Shown here piece by piece: positions 1 through 8,025 of a stretch of DNA of 64,000 nt; within the stretch, counting starts at the first letter, position 1, and every line of letters begins with the position of its first letter. A program made the translations under genes and the position numbers. Below the pieces are notes generated by a model that was not told the DNA's origin, searched no databases, and worked only from the letters and a program-made list of their open reading frames with translations. Origin of the DNA: Burkholderiaceae bacterium (GTDB lineage: Bacteria; Pseudomonadota; Gammaproteobacteria; Burkholderiales; Burkholderiaceae_C); the NCBI GenBank assembly GCA_024235955.1, contig JACKLJ010000006.1:11057-75056 (forward strand), written 5' to 3'.

Positions 1-57
1 TTGGCTTGAAACTTGGCCGCGGGCGCCGGGGCCGTGGCGGCGCGCTACGATCACGTC

Positions 58-861
58 GTGTCCGTGTCCCCCCAATACCGCTCCCATATCCCCACCGCTG
101 GTCCTGCGCAGCGTCTGCAGCGCCTGGACGCGCTGCGCGGCCTAGCCATGCTGTGGATGACGGCCTTCCACTTCGCGTTCGATCTCAACCACGCCGGCTA
201 CATCCACCAGAACTTCTACGAAAACCCGGTCTGGACCTGGCAGCGCAGCGCCATCGTCAGCCTGTTCCTGTTCACCGCCGGCATGGGGCAGGCGGTGGCC
301 GTGGCACAGGGGCAGGGCTGGCCGCGTTTCTGGCGCCGCTGGGCGCAGGTGGCGGGCTGCGCGCTGCTGGTGACGCTGGGCTCCTGGTTCATGTTTCCGC
401 GCAGCTTCATCTACTTTGGTGTGCTGCACGGGCTGGCGGTGATGCTGATCGCCACCCGCTGGCTGCTGGTGCGGCGCGTGTCCGGCGCTGCGCTGCTGGT
501 GGCCGGCGCGCTGCTGGTGGCGCTGTTCTGGCTGGCGCCCGCGGCGCTGTCGGCCTGGGCGGGCGGCTCCGTCATTGAAGCGCTGAACAGCCGGCCGCTG
601 AACTGGCTGGGCCTGGTCACCCGCAAGCCGATCACCGAGGACTACGTGCCATTGATCCCCTGGCTCGGGCTGGTGCTTTGGGGCGCGGCGGCCGGGCGCT
701 GGCTGCTGGCGCATCGGCCCGGCTGGCTGGCCGGTGGCGGCAGCGTGCCGGGCCGGGCGCTCGCCGGCCTGGGGCGCTGGAGCCTGAGCTACTACATGCT
801 GCACCAGCCGGTGCTGATCGGCGCGCTGACGGTCTTTGGGTGGTTGACCGGGCGGGGCTGA
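58..861 (+). CDS. DUF1624 / heparan-alpha-glucosaminide acetyltransferase-like membrane protein
   Basis: About 267 residues with several hydrophobic helices and the N-terminal signature of the DUF1624/HGSNAT-like acyltransferase family (RLDALRGLAMLWMTAFHF). The conserved Arg-Gly and the His in the first helix are the usual family features, and the C-terminal helix carries SLSYYMLHQPV. Members are inner-membrane proteins thought to transfer acetyl or acyl groups to sugars; the substrate here is unknown. The frame opens with a TTG at 13, but GTG codons at 58 and 64 fit the homologous N-terminus better, and no strong Shine-Dalgarno decides between them. It stands alone and is followed by tandem repeats. 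Confidence 0.75.
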   Translation: MSVSPQYRSHIPTAGPAQRLQRLDALRGLAMLWMTAFHFAFDLNHAGYIHQNFYENPVWTWQRSAIVSLFLFTAGMGQAVAVAQGQGWPRFWRRWAQVAGCALLVTLGSWFMFPRSFIYFGVLHGLAVMLIATRWLLVRRVSGAALLVAGALLVALFWLAPAALSAWAGGSVIEALNSRPLNWLGLVTRKPITEDYVPLIPWLGLVLWGAAAGRWLLAHRPGWLAGGGSVPGRALAGLGRWSLSYYMLHQPVLIGALTVFGWLTGRG

Positions 862-877
862 ATCGGCTGGCCCCGCC

Positions 878-962
878 ATGAGGGAAAAGGCCCCCACGCT
901 CCCCCGCTGCGCGTGGTGCGTTGCCCCCCGAGGGGGCGTTTTCATCTTGGGGCGGCCCGGCG
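878..962. repeat. 85-bp tandem repeat, copy A
   Basis: First of two adjacent 85-bp units sharing the core AGGCCCCCACGCTCCCCCGC and the tail CGAGGGGGCGTTTTCATC. It is rich in C- and G-runs that can pair. Similar C-rich intergenic repeats are common in Comamonadaceae. Antisense frames through it start with MKTPPR and are repeat artefacts, not genes. Confidence 0.85.
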
Positions 963-1047
963 ATGAAAAAGGCCCCCACGCTCCCCCGCTGCGCGTGGTG
1001 CGCTGCCGCCCGAGGGGGCGTTTTCATCCTGGGGCGGCGGCCCGGCG
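963..1047. repeat. 85-bp tandem repeat, copy B
   Basis: Second unit, nearly identical to the unit at 878-962. The small differences are an extra CGG near its right end and a shorter A/G run at its left end. A partial third start (ATGAAAAAAGCGG) runs straight into the terminator at 1051. Confidence 0.85.
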
Positions 1048-1050
1048 ATG

Positions 1051-1077
1051 AAAAAAGCGGCCACGCGGGCCGCTTTT
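1051..1077. terminator. Bidirectional intrinsic terminator downstream of the PPIase gene
   Basis: Perfect 10-bp stem (AAAAGCGGCC / GGCCGCTTTT) with a 5-base loop ACGCG. It has a T-run on both strands, so it can end the minus-strand operon arriving from 1097 and any plus-strand transcript from the first gene. Confidence 0.85.
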
Positions 1078-1096
1078 GACGGGTCTGGCGCAGGTC

Positions 1097-1918
1097 TTAT
1101 TCGACCTTGGCCTTGGCGCGCAGCTCTTCCTGGTACTTGGCGAGCTTCTGCTGCTCCATCTGCTGCACCAGCTGGGGCTTGATGTCCTCGAACTTGGGCG
1201 GCTCGGGCGCCTTGGCGTCGCGAATGTCGTCCACGCGGATCACGTGGTAGCCGAACTGGGTCTTCACCGGTTCCGGGGTGACGTCGCCCTTGGCGAGCTT
1301 CTTCATGGCGTCGGCGAACTCGGGCACGTAGCCGGCCGGGTTGGCCCAGCCCAGGTCGCCACCGTTGGGGGCCGAACCCGGATCCTTGGATTGCTTCTTG
1401 GCCAGGTCCTCGAACTTGGCGCCCTTCTTGAGCTGGGCGATGATGGCCTTGGCGTCGGCCTCTTTCTCGACCAGGATGTGGCGCGCCTTGTATTCCTTGC
1501 CGCCGGCGGCCTTTTCCTTCTGGGCGCCGATGATGCGGTCGAACTCGGCCTTGGCTTCGGCGTCGGTCACCGGGTGCTTCTTGGCGTAGTTGGCGAAGAG
1601 TTCGTTGATCAGGATGGTCTGGCGCGCCAGGTCCATCTGGTTGCGGAATTCGGGCGTGCCTTCCAGCCCTTCGCGCTGGGCTTCCTGCATGAAGACCTCG
1701 CGGGCGATCACCTCGTCCTTGAGCTGGTCTTTCAGGCCGGGAGGCACCGGGCGGCCGGTGCGGGCGGCCTGCGCGTCGATCTGCGCGGCCAGCGCATCGA
1801 CCCGGGACTTGGGCACCGGCTTGCCGTTGACGACGGCCACGTTCTGGGCCAGGGCGGGCAGGCTCAGGGCGCCGGCCAGCAGGGCCGCGCAGCCGGCGGC
1901 AAGAACTTGTTTTTTCAT
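1097..1918 (-). CDS. Periplasmic parvulin-type peptidyl-prolyl isomerase
   Basis: 273 residues. A signal peptide (residues 1-25, ending ALA-Q) directs it to the periplasm. An N-terminal SurA-like helical region (about 30-130) is followed by a rotamase PpiC domain (about 140-240) with the family motifs RHILVE, GGDLGW and FGYHVIRVDD, then a charged C-terminal helix. It should catalyse proline cis-trans isomerisation during folding of exported proteins. It is the last gene of the minus-strand run selO-msrB-yciB-bolA-ppiC and is followed by a strong terminator. Its size and order match the PrsA/Cbf2-like PPIase usually found after bolA in Burkholderiales. Confidence 0.9.
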   Translation of the reverse strand: MKKQVLAAGCAALLAGALSLPALAQNVAVVNGKPVPKSRVDALAAQIDAQAARTGRPVPPGLKDQLKDEVIAREVFMQEAQREGLEGTPEFRNQMDLARQTILINELFANYAKKHPVTDAEAKAEFDRIIGAQKEKAAGGKEYKARHILVEKEADAKAIIAQLKKGAKFEDLAKKQSKDPGSAPNGGDLGWANPAGYVPEFADAMKKLAKGDVTPEPVKTQFGYHVIRVDDIRDAKAPEPPKFEDIKPQLVQQMEQQKLAKYQEELRAKAKVE

Positions 1919-2005
1919 GGTGAGGAGGTTGAGAGACGCGTGAAGAGAGGGAATGTCACCGACCGCGCCGGTGCCGAAAGGTTCCGCCAGCTGTATCAGC
2001 GCGTT

Positions 2006-2281
2006 TCAGTCGCGCGTTTCAATGGCGATGGCGTGCGCCCCGGCGTCGATGAAATTTTGCAGCGCATCATACACAAGCCGGTGCCGCGCCACGCGGTTCA
2101 GGCCGGCGAAGCGGGGGGAGGCGATGCGCACGCGGAAATGGGTGCCGAAGCCGCTGCCATTGGCGCCGGCGTGACCGGCGTGCTGCCAGCTTTCGTCCAG
2201 CACTTCGAGTTCGGTAGGGGCCAGCGCCGTGCGCAGGGCGTCGGCCATCTGGTCGGCGGTGGTGTCCGGGGTGGCGGTCAT
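2006..2281 (-). CDS. bolA: BolA family protein
   Basis: 91 residues covering the whole BolA fold, with the characteristic helix-turn-helix-like segment FAGLNRVARHRLVYDAL near residues 58-74 and the earlier HFRVRI strand. BolA proteins bind monothiol glutaredoxins and Fe-S clusters and affect stress responses and cell shape. The start is 4 bases after the stop of yciB, which implies translational coupling. The C-terminus is short, as in the family. Confidence 0.88.
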   Translation of the reverse strand: MTATPDTTADQMADALRTALAPTELEVLDESWQHAGHAGANGSGFGTHFRVRIASPRFAGLNRVARHRLVYDALQNFIDAGAHAIAIETRD

Positions 2282-2285
2282 GGGT

Positions 2286-2855
2286 TCAGCCTCCGCTGGC
2301 GCCCGGCGGGGCGTTGTCGGCGGGTTCGGTGGTGTCTTCCAGGTGCCGCGCCACGTAGAAGCCCTGGCCGATGATGAACACCAGCGGGAACGCGTAGCCC
2401 CAGAGCTTGAAGTTGGCCCAGGCGTCGGTGCTGAAGAAGGCCGCCACGTAGCCGTTGATGGCGGCCATGAACAGGCAGTAGATCACCCACGCCACAGTGA
2501 GCCGCGTCCAGACGCCGTCCGGCAGGCTGAGCTGGCTGCCCAGCAGGATCTTCAGGAAATTCCTGCGGTAGCCCCACAGGGCCACGGCCAGCGCCAGCGC
2601 CATGGCGGTGTAGAGCACGGTGGGCTTCCACTTGATGAAGCGCTCGTCGTGCAGCGCCAGCGTGAGCGCACCGAACACCAGGATCAGCCCCAGCGTCGCC
2701 TTGTGCATGGCGCTGAGCTTCTTGTCCAGCCAGTAGACGATGCCCATCTGGATCACGGTGGCCACCATCAGCACGGCGGTGCCCACGTAGATGCCCTGCA
2801 GCTTGTAGGCGACGAAGAACAGCAGGATGGGCAGGAAGTCGAGCAGGATTTTCAT
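2286..2855 (-). CDS. yciB: Septation protein A / inner-membrane protein YciB
   Basis: 189 residues with five or more hydrophobic helices and the YciB/IspA signature start MKILLDFLPILLFFVAYK. Family members are inner-membrane proteins involved in envelope integrity and division. It lies between msrB and bolA with 13- and 4-base gaps, the usual Comamonadaceae order. The last 15 residues are polar and low in complexity. Confidence 0.93.
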   Translation of the reverse strand: MKILLDFLPILLFFVAYKLQGIYVGTAVLMVATVIQMGIVYWLDKKLSAMHKATLGLILVFGALTLALHDERFIKWKPTVLYTAMALALAVALWGYRRNFLKILLGSQLSLPDGVWTRLTVAWVIYCLFMAAINGYVAAFFSTDAWANFKLWGYAFPLVFIIGQGFYVARHLEDTTEPADNAPPGASGG

Positions 2856-2868
2856 CTGGCCCGCGAGT

Positions 2869-3276
2869 TTAGCCGGGGGTGAACGCGAGCGAGGCCGAGT
2901 TCATGCAGTAGCGCAGTTGCGTGGGCGCCGGGCCGTCGGGGAATACGTGGCCCAGGTGGGCGCCGCAGTTGGCGCACACGGTTTCCACGCGCACCATGCC
3001 GTGGCTGGTGTCGCGCCGCTCCTCGATGGCGCCAGGCTCGGCGCGGAAGAAGCTGGGCCAGCCGCAGCCGGCGTCGAACTTGGCGTCGGACTCGAACAGC
3101 TTGGCGCCGCAGCAGATGCAGCTGTAGGTGCCGCCCTCCCAGTTCTGGTCGTACTTGCCGGTGAAGGGGCGCTCGGTGGCGGCGTGGCGGGTGACCTGGA
3201 AGGCCGGTGCCTCGGCGCCCCTGGCGGCCAGCAGGGCGCGCCATTCGTCGTCGGTCTTTTGCACGGGATGGGTCAT
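2869..3276 (-). CDS. msrB: Peptide-methionine (R)-S-oxide reductase
   Basis: 135 residues. Two CxxC pairs that bind structural zinc are visible (CICC and CANC). The catalytic cysteine is in RYCMNSASL, at the position that is selenocysteine in some homologues, and the family motifs GCGWPSFF and GHVFPDGP are present. It reduces methionine R-sulfoxide in oxidised proteins with thioredoxin. Its start codon overlaps the stop of selO (ATGA), so the two redox-related proteins are translationally coupled. Confidence 0.95.
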   Translation of the reverse strand: MTHPVQKTDDEWRALLAARGAEAPAFQVTRHAATERPFTGKYDQNWEGGTYSCICCGAKLFESDAKFDAGCGWPSFFRAEPGAIEERRDTSHGMVRVETVCANCGAHLGHVFPDGPAPTQLRYCMNSASLAFTPG

Positions 3277-4772
3277 GAGGAGCAGCTCAGGTGGATGGAG
3301 GAGGCCCAGTCGGGCGGGAGCCCGGCCCAGGCGGCGTGCTGCGGATGCTCGTCGAACGGGCGCTCGAGCACCGCCAGCAGGTCCTGCAGCACGGAGAAGT
3401 CGTGGAGTTTCGCCTGTGCGATGGCCTGCTCGGCCATGTAGTTGCGCAGCACGAAGCGCGGATTGGATTTTTGCATCAAATCGAGCTTTTGCCCTTGCGG
3501 GACGGGCGCAAGCAGCTCATCATATTGTAGCAACCAGTGGCCAGCGGCGGCGCGGTCGACGAACAGCTCGGTGAAGGTGTCGGCAGGCGCGCCGGCCACG
3601 TGCTCGGTCAGGCGGCGCCAGGTGAGGGTGTAGTCGGTGCGCTCGCGCGCCATCAGGCCCAGCAGGCTTTCGGCCAGCGCGTGGTGCTGCTCCCTGGGCT
3701 CGGCCACGCCCAGCTTGGCGGCCATGCGCGCCTGCAGGGCCTGCGGGAAGGCGGTCTTGTAGGGTTCCAGCGCGGCCAGGGCGTGGTCGGACTCGCCGAT
3801 CAGCGGCATCAGCGCCTGCGCCAGGGCCATCAGGTTCCAGAAGGCCACCGGCGGCTGGCGGTTGTAGGCGTAACGGCCGGTGGGATCGCTGTGGTTGCAG
3901 ATGTGGCCGGGGTCGAACCCGTCCATGAACTGGAACGGGCCGTAGTCGATGGTCAGGCCCAGGATGCTCATGTTGTCGGTGTTCATGACCCCGTGCATGA
4001 AGCCCACCGCCTGCCAGCCGGCCATGAGCGAGGCCGTGCGCAGCGCCACGGCCGCCAGCAGCGCGGCGTAGGCGTTGCCCGGCTGGCCGGCCGCCGGCTC
4101 GCGGCACGCGGGATAGAAATGGTCGATGACGAAATCGGCCAGCTGCCGCAATTCGGCGTGCTGGTCGCTGTAGCTGAAGTGCTCGAAATGCCCGAAGCGG
4201 ATGAAGCTGGGCGCCACCCGGGTGACGACGGCGGCGGTTTCCAGCGTTTCGCGCCGCACCGGCAGGTCGGAGCCGGTGATGCACAGTGCCCGCGTGGTGG
4301 GGATGCCCAGCGCGTGCATGGCCTCGCTGGCCAGGAATTCGCGGATCGACGAGCGCAGCACGGCCCGGCCGTCGCCCATGCGGGAGTAGGGCGTCAGGCC
4401 GCCGCCCTTGAGCTGCAGCTCCAGCAGGTCGCCATTCGGTGCAACAGCTTCGCCCAGCAGGATGGCGCGGCCATCTCCCAACTGGCCGGCCCAATGGCCG
4501 AACTGGTGCCCGGCGTACACGCTGGCCAGCGGCCGTGTGCCGGCGGCGACGCGGTTACCGGCGAACAGCGCCAGCGCCTCGGGCGCCTGCCACCAGTCGG
4601 CCGGCCAGCCCAGCTCCCGCGCCATGCCGGCGCTGCGGGCCACCCAGTAGGGCGCCGGCACCGGGGTGGGATGGAGCTCGGTGTGAAACGCCGGGCCCAG
4701 CGCCGCGAAGCGCCCCTGCCAGGCAGCGCCGGGCAACTCGGCGTGGGGGACGTGTTCTACGCGTTGGTCCAT
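3273..4772 (-). CDS. selO: Protein adenylyltransferase SelO (YdiU family)
   Basis: 499 residues with the pseudokinase-fold SelO architecture: YAGHQFGHWAGQLGDGRA (nucleotide loop), ELQLKGGGLTPYSR, MNTDNMSILGLTIDYGPF and PPDW near the end. SelO transfers AMP to hydroxyl side chains of proteins and takes part in redox stress. It ends SCSS, with Cys497 third from the end; this is the position of selenocysteine in animals and of a redox cysteine in E. coli. A dispersed repeat (3476-3525) is read in frame and codes for about residues 416-432, just before the conserved NPRFVLRN block, so it adds a loop not expected in the family. First gene of the operon and divergent from the ligase gene. Confidence 0.94.
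   Translation of the reverse strand: MDQRVEHVPHAELPGAAWQGRFAALGPAFHTELHPTPVPAPYWVARSAGMARELGWPADWWQAPEALALFAGNRVAAGTRPLASVYAGHQFGHWAGQLGDGRAILLGEAVAPNGDLLELQLKGGGLTPYSRMGDGRAVLRSSIREFLASEAMHALGIPTTRALCITGSDLPVRRETLETAAVVTRVAPSFIRFGHFEHFSYSDQHAELRQLADFVIDHFYPACREPAAGQPGNAYAALLAAVALRTASLMAGWQAVGFMHGVMNTDNMSILGLTIDYGPFQFMDGFDPGHICNHSDPTGRYAYNRQPPVAFWNLMALAQALMPLIGESDHALAALEPYKTAFPQALQARMAAKLGVAEPREQHHALAESLLGLMARERTDYTLTWRRLTEHVAGAPADTFTELFVDRAAAGHWLLQYDELLAPVPQGQKLDLMQKSNPRFVLRNYMAEQAIAQAKLHDFSVLQDLLAVLERPFDEHPQHAAWAGLPPDWASSIHLSCSS
3476..3525 (-). repeat. Dispersed hairpin repeat, inside selO
   Basis: On the minus strand it reads GAGCTGCTTGCGCCCGTCCC, then CAAGGGC and CGATTTG, matching the repeat family found between genes elsewhere in the window. 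It is in frame with selO. Confidence 0.8.
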
Positions 4773-4878
4773 GCGCCATTGTCGTCAACACGGCTTGCCG
4801 TTGCAGGCGTGGGGAAACGCATCTGGCATGATGGTGTTTTCAGTTGTTCTTTGGCTGTTCAAGAAGAGGAGACATCCC

Positions 4879-6507
4879 ATGCTGGGCCTGATGCAGAGCC
4901 ACCCGCTGCTCATTTCCAACCTGATCGAATTTGCCGCGCGCCACCACGGCGACGGCGAGATCGTCTCGCGGCGCACCGAGGGCGATCTCCATCGTTACAC
5001 CTGGAAGGACGTGGCCGCCCGCTCCAGGCAGGTGGCCAACGCGCTGGACGCTTCCGGCCTGGCGGCGGGTGATCGTGTGGGCACCCTGGCCTGGAACGGC
5101 TACCGCCACCTGGAGCTGTACTTCGGCGTGAGCGGTTCCGAGCGCGTGCTGCACACCATCAACCCGCGCCTGCTGCCCGAGCAGATCGCCTGGATCGTCA
5201 GCCACGCGGAAGACAGGATCGTCTGCTTCGACACCACCTTCCTGCCCATCATCAAGGGCGTGCACGCCCATTGCCCCAACGTGCAGCAGTGGATCATGCT
5301 GTGCGACGCCGACAAGCTGCCGGGCGACACCGGCATCCCCAACCTGGTGAGCTACGAGGCCTGGATGGGCCAGCAGCCCAGCACCTACGCCTGGCCGGTG
5401 TTCGACGAGAACACCGCGTCCAGCATGTGCTACACCAGCGGCACCACGGGCAATCCCAAGGCCGCGCTGTACAGCCACCGCTCCACGGTATTGCACGCCT
5501 ACGCCGCCGCGCTACCCGACGTGATGAACCTGTCGGCGCGCGACGCGGTGCTGCCGGTGGTGCCCATGTTCCACGTCAATGCCTGGGGCATCCCTTATTC
5601 GGCCGCGCTGACGGGCGCCAAGCTGGTGTTCCCGGGTGGCGCGCTGGACGGCAAATCGGTCTACGAGCTGATCGAGGGCGAGGGCGTGACCATGGCCGCC
5701 GGCGTGCCGACCGTGTGGCAGATGCTGCTGACGCACATGCAGGCCAACCAGCTCAAGTTCTCGACGCTGACGCGCACGGTGATCGGCGGCTCGGCCTGCC
5801 CGCCGGCCATGATCCATGCCTTCCAGGACAACTACAACGTCGAGGTGCTGCATGCCTGGGGCATGACCGAGATGAGCCCGCTGGGCACGTTGTGCACGCT
5901 CAAGGAAAAGCACCGCAAGCTGGCCCCCGAGGAGCAGATGAAGCTGCGCCTCAAGCAGGGGCGGGCCATCTGCGGCGTCGACATGAAGATCGTGGGCGAC
6001 GACGGCCAGGAACTGGCCTGGGACGGTGCCACCGCCGGCGACCTGTACGTGCGTGGCCCCTGGGTGGTGGCCAGCTACTTCAAGGGCGAGGGTGGCGATC
6101 CACTGAAGGGCGGCTGGTTCCCCACGGGCGATGTGGCCACCATCGACGCCGACGGCTTCATGCAGATCACCGACCGCAGCAAGGACGTGATCAAGTCCGG
6201 CGGCGAATGGATCAGCTCCATTGACATCGAGAACATTGCCATGGCCCACCCGGCCGTGGCCATGGCGGCCTGCGTGGGCATGCCGCACCCCAAATGGGAC
6301 GAGCGCCCGATCGTGGTGGTGTCCCTCAAGCCCGGTGCCGAACTCACGCGCGACGAACTGCTCCAGTTCTACGAGGGCAAGGTGGCCAAATGGCAGACGC
6401 CCGACGACGTGGTGTTCGTCGACGCGATTCCGCTGGGCGCCACGGGCAAGATGCTCAAGACCAAGATCCGCCAGCAACTGAGCGACTACAAGCTGCCGGC
6501 CGCCTGA
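4879..6507 (+). CDS. Fatty-acid/acyl-CoA ligase (AMP-forming, DmdB/FadD type)
   Basis: 542 residues of the ANL superfamily. The AMP-binding P-loop YTSGTTGNPK, the TEMSPLGT motif, the GDVATID hinge region and the C-terminal lysine segment GATGKMLKTKIR are all present. It activates a carboxylic acid to its CoA thioester with ATP. The start at 4879 was chosen over an upstream ATG at 4771 because AAGAGGAGA lies 6-15 bases before it and the N-terminus MLGLMQSHPLLISNL matches the family. It precedes a transporter and beta-oxidation genes, so it probably activates the imported acid. Long-chain, medium-chain and 3-(methylthio)propionate ligases cannot be separated from sequence alone. Confidence 0.9.
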   Translation: MLGLMQSHPLLISNLIEFAARHHGDGEIVSRRTEGDLHRYTWKDVAARSRQVANALDASGLAAGDRVGTLAWNGYRHLELYFGVSGSERVLHTINPRLLPEQIAWIVSHAEDRIVCFDTTFLPIIKGVHAHCPNVQQWIMLCDADKLPGDTGIPNLVSYEAWMGQQPSTYAWPVFDENTASSMCYTSGTTGNPKAALYSHRSTVLHAYAAALPDVMNLSARDAVLPVVPMFHVNAWGIPYSAALTGAKLVFPGGALDGKSVYELIEGEGVTMAAGVPTVWQMLLTHMQANQLKFSTLTRTVIGGSACPPAMIHAFQDNYNVEVLHAWGMTEMSPLGTLCTLKEKHRKLAPEEQMKLRLKQGRAICGVDMKIVGDDGQELAWDGATAGDLYVRGPWVVASYFKGEGGDPLKGGWFPTGDVATIDADGFMQITDRSKDVIKSGGEWISSIDIENIAMAHPAVAMAACVGMPHPKWDERPIVVVSLKPGAELTRDELLQFYEGKVAKWQTPDDVVFVDAIPLGATGKMLKTKIRQQLSDYKLPAA

Positions 6508-6648
6508 AGCTGTGCACCGCGGTGGGGGGAGCGCGTCGGCCCACCGCCGAGGCGCCTTCGTGACACCAACTACGGACAAACCCGGCTGTGCCGTGGTGGA
6601 ATGCCCGTTAGGCTCGCAGGGCCTCAGTTCTTATAGCAGGAGACATGC

Positions 6649-7878
6649 ATGAAATTCTTGGTGAAACCTCTCGTAACCGCCGCCATGGTGTGCGCCGCCG
6701 GCGCCGCCTTCGCCCAACAAGGCCAGACCGTCAAGATCGCCTGGATCGACCCGTTGAGCGGCCTGATGGCGCCCGTGGGTGCCAACCAGCTGAAGACCTG
6801 GCAGTTCTTTGCCGAGAAGATCAATGCCAAGAATCCCGCAGGCGTGAAGTTCGAAATCGTTCCCTTCGATAACAAGCTCAGCCCGGCCGAAAGCGCCACC
6901 GCGCTGAAGTCGGCCATCGACCAGGGCATCCACTACATCGCCCAGGGCAACGGTTCTTCCGTGGCGGCAGCGCTGATCGACGGTGTCAACAAGAACAACG
7001 AGCGGAATCCGGGCAAGGAGGTGGTGTACCTGAACTACGCCGCCGTGGATCCGGATTTCACCAACAGCAAGTGCAGCTACTGGCACTTCCGCTACGACGC
7101 CGACACCTCCATGAAGATGGAGGCCATCTCCAGCTTCATCAAGGACATGCCGGACGTCAAGAAGGTGTTCCTGTTGAACCAGGACTACTCGCACGGCCAC
7201 CAGGTCGCCAAGTTCGCCAAGGAGACGCTGAAGCGCAAGCGTCCGGATATCGAGGTGGTGGGTGAGGATTTCCACCCGCTGGCCAAGGTGCGTGACTTCG
7301 CACCCTACATCGCCAAGATCAAGGCCTCGGGCGCCGACACCGTGATCACCGGCAACTGGGGCTCGGACCTGTCGCTGATGATCAAGGCCGCCAAGGAAGC
7401 CGGCTACGACGGCAAGTTCTTCACCTACTACGTGGTCACCACGGGCACGCCCACGGCGCTGGGTACCACCGGCGCCGGCAAGGTTTACCAGGTGAGCTAC
7501 GGCCACTACAACATGCCGGGCGAGTCCGAGAAGTGGATGGCCGAGTACAAGAAGCGCACCAACGACGATCTGTACACCCTGGCCATCTATTCGGCGCTCG
7601 AGTCGCTGTCGCAGGCGATGGCCAAGGCCAAGTCGACCGACCCGGTCAAGGTGGCCGCGGCGCTGGAAGGCCTGAAGTTCAAGAACTTCAATGGTGACGA
7701 CGAAATCCGCAAGGCCGACCATCAACTGCAGCAGCCGCTGTTCATCACGATCTGGGAAAAGACCAGCGCCAAGTACCCCTACAGCCCGGAGAACACCGGC
7801 ATGACGCTGGCGCCGGTCAAGGAATACCCGGCCTACGTGGCCAGCACGCCGACCAGCTGCAACATGAAGCGTCCGTGA
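6649..7878 (+). CDS. Branched-chain-type ABC transporter substrate-binding protein
   Basis: 409 residues. A signal peptide (about 1-23, ending AFAQ) precedes a type-I periplasmic binding fold (Peripla_BP_6) with KIAWIDPLSGLMAPVG, GNGSSVAAAL and a long C-terminal lobe ending TSCNMKRP. It should capture the substrate in the periplasm and hand it to the permeases that follow. The Shine-Dalgarno AGGAGA lies 6 bases before ATG. A stable hairpin lies between it and the permease gene, a common way to make more binding protein than membrane subunits. The ligand is unknown; neighbouring CoA-ligase and beta-oxidation genes suggest an organic acid rather than an amino acid. Confidence 0.92.
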   Translation: MKFLVKPLVTAAMVCAAGAAFAQQGQTVKIAWIDPLSGLMAPVGANQLKTWQFFAEKINAKNPAGVKFEIVPFDNKLSPAESATALKSAIDQGIHYIAQGNGSSVAAALIDGVNKNNERNPGKEVVYLNYAAVDPDFTNSKCSYWHFRYDADTSMKMEAISSFIKDMPDVKKVFLLNQDYSHGHQVAKFAKETLKRKRPDIEVVGEDFHPLAKVRDFAPYIAKIKASGADTVITGNWGSDLSLMIKAAKEAGYDGKFFTYYVVTTGTPTALGTTGAGKVYQVSYGHYNMPGESEKWMAEYKKRTNDDLYTLAIYSALESLSQAMAKAKSTDPVKVAAALEGLKFKNFNGDDEIRKADHQLQQPLFITIWEKTSAKYPYSPENTGMTLAPVKEYPAYVASTPTSCNMKRP

Positions 7879-7945
7879 TGGCCCGTGGCCGGCCCTGGTG
7901 CCGGCCGGGTCTGGATGGACTGAGGGCGCCCGCCCTTCCTGCACG

Positions 7946-7965
7946 CGCCCTCCCTCGGGAGGGCG
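7946..7965 (+). promoter_or_regulatory. Intercistronic hairpin between binding-protein and permease genes
   Basis: CGCCCTCC / GGAGGGCG, an 8-bp GC-rich stem with a 4-base loop and no T-run. It is more likely an mRNA-stabilising or partial-attenuation element than a full terminator. Confidence 0.55.
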
Positions 7966-8025
7966 TGTTGCTGAATTGACTGACAACCGCGGCTGAGCCA
8001 CCGGCCGCAGTCTGGGGACATTTGG

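Noticed and set aside
142..1027. Antisense reading frames across the first gene and the repeats, some starting MKTPPRGATHHAQRGS
   Set aside because: They arise from the 85-bp repeat and the complement of a real membrane-protein gene; Arg/Pro/Ala-rich composition with no family resemblance.
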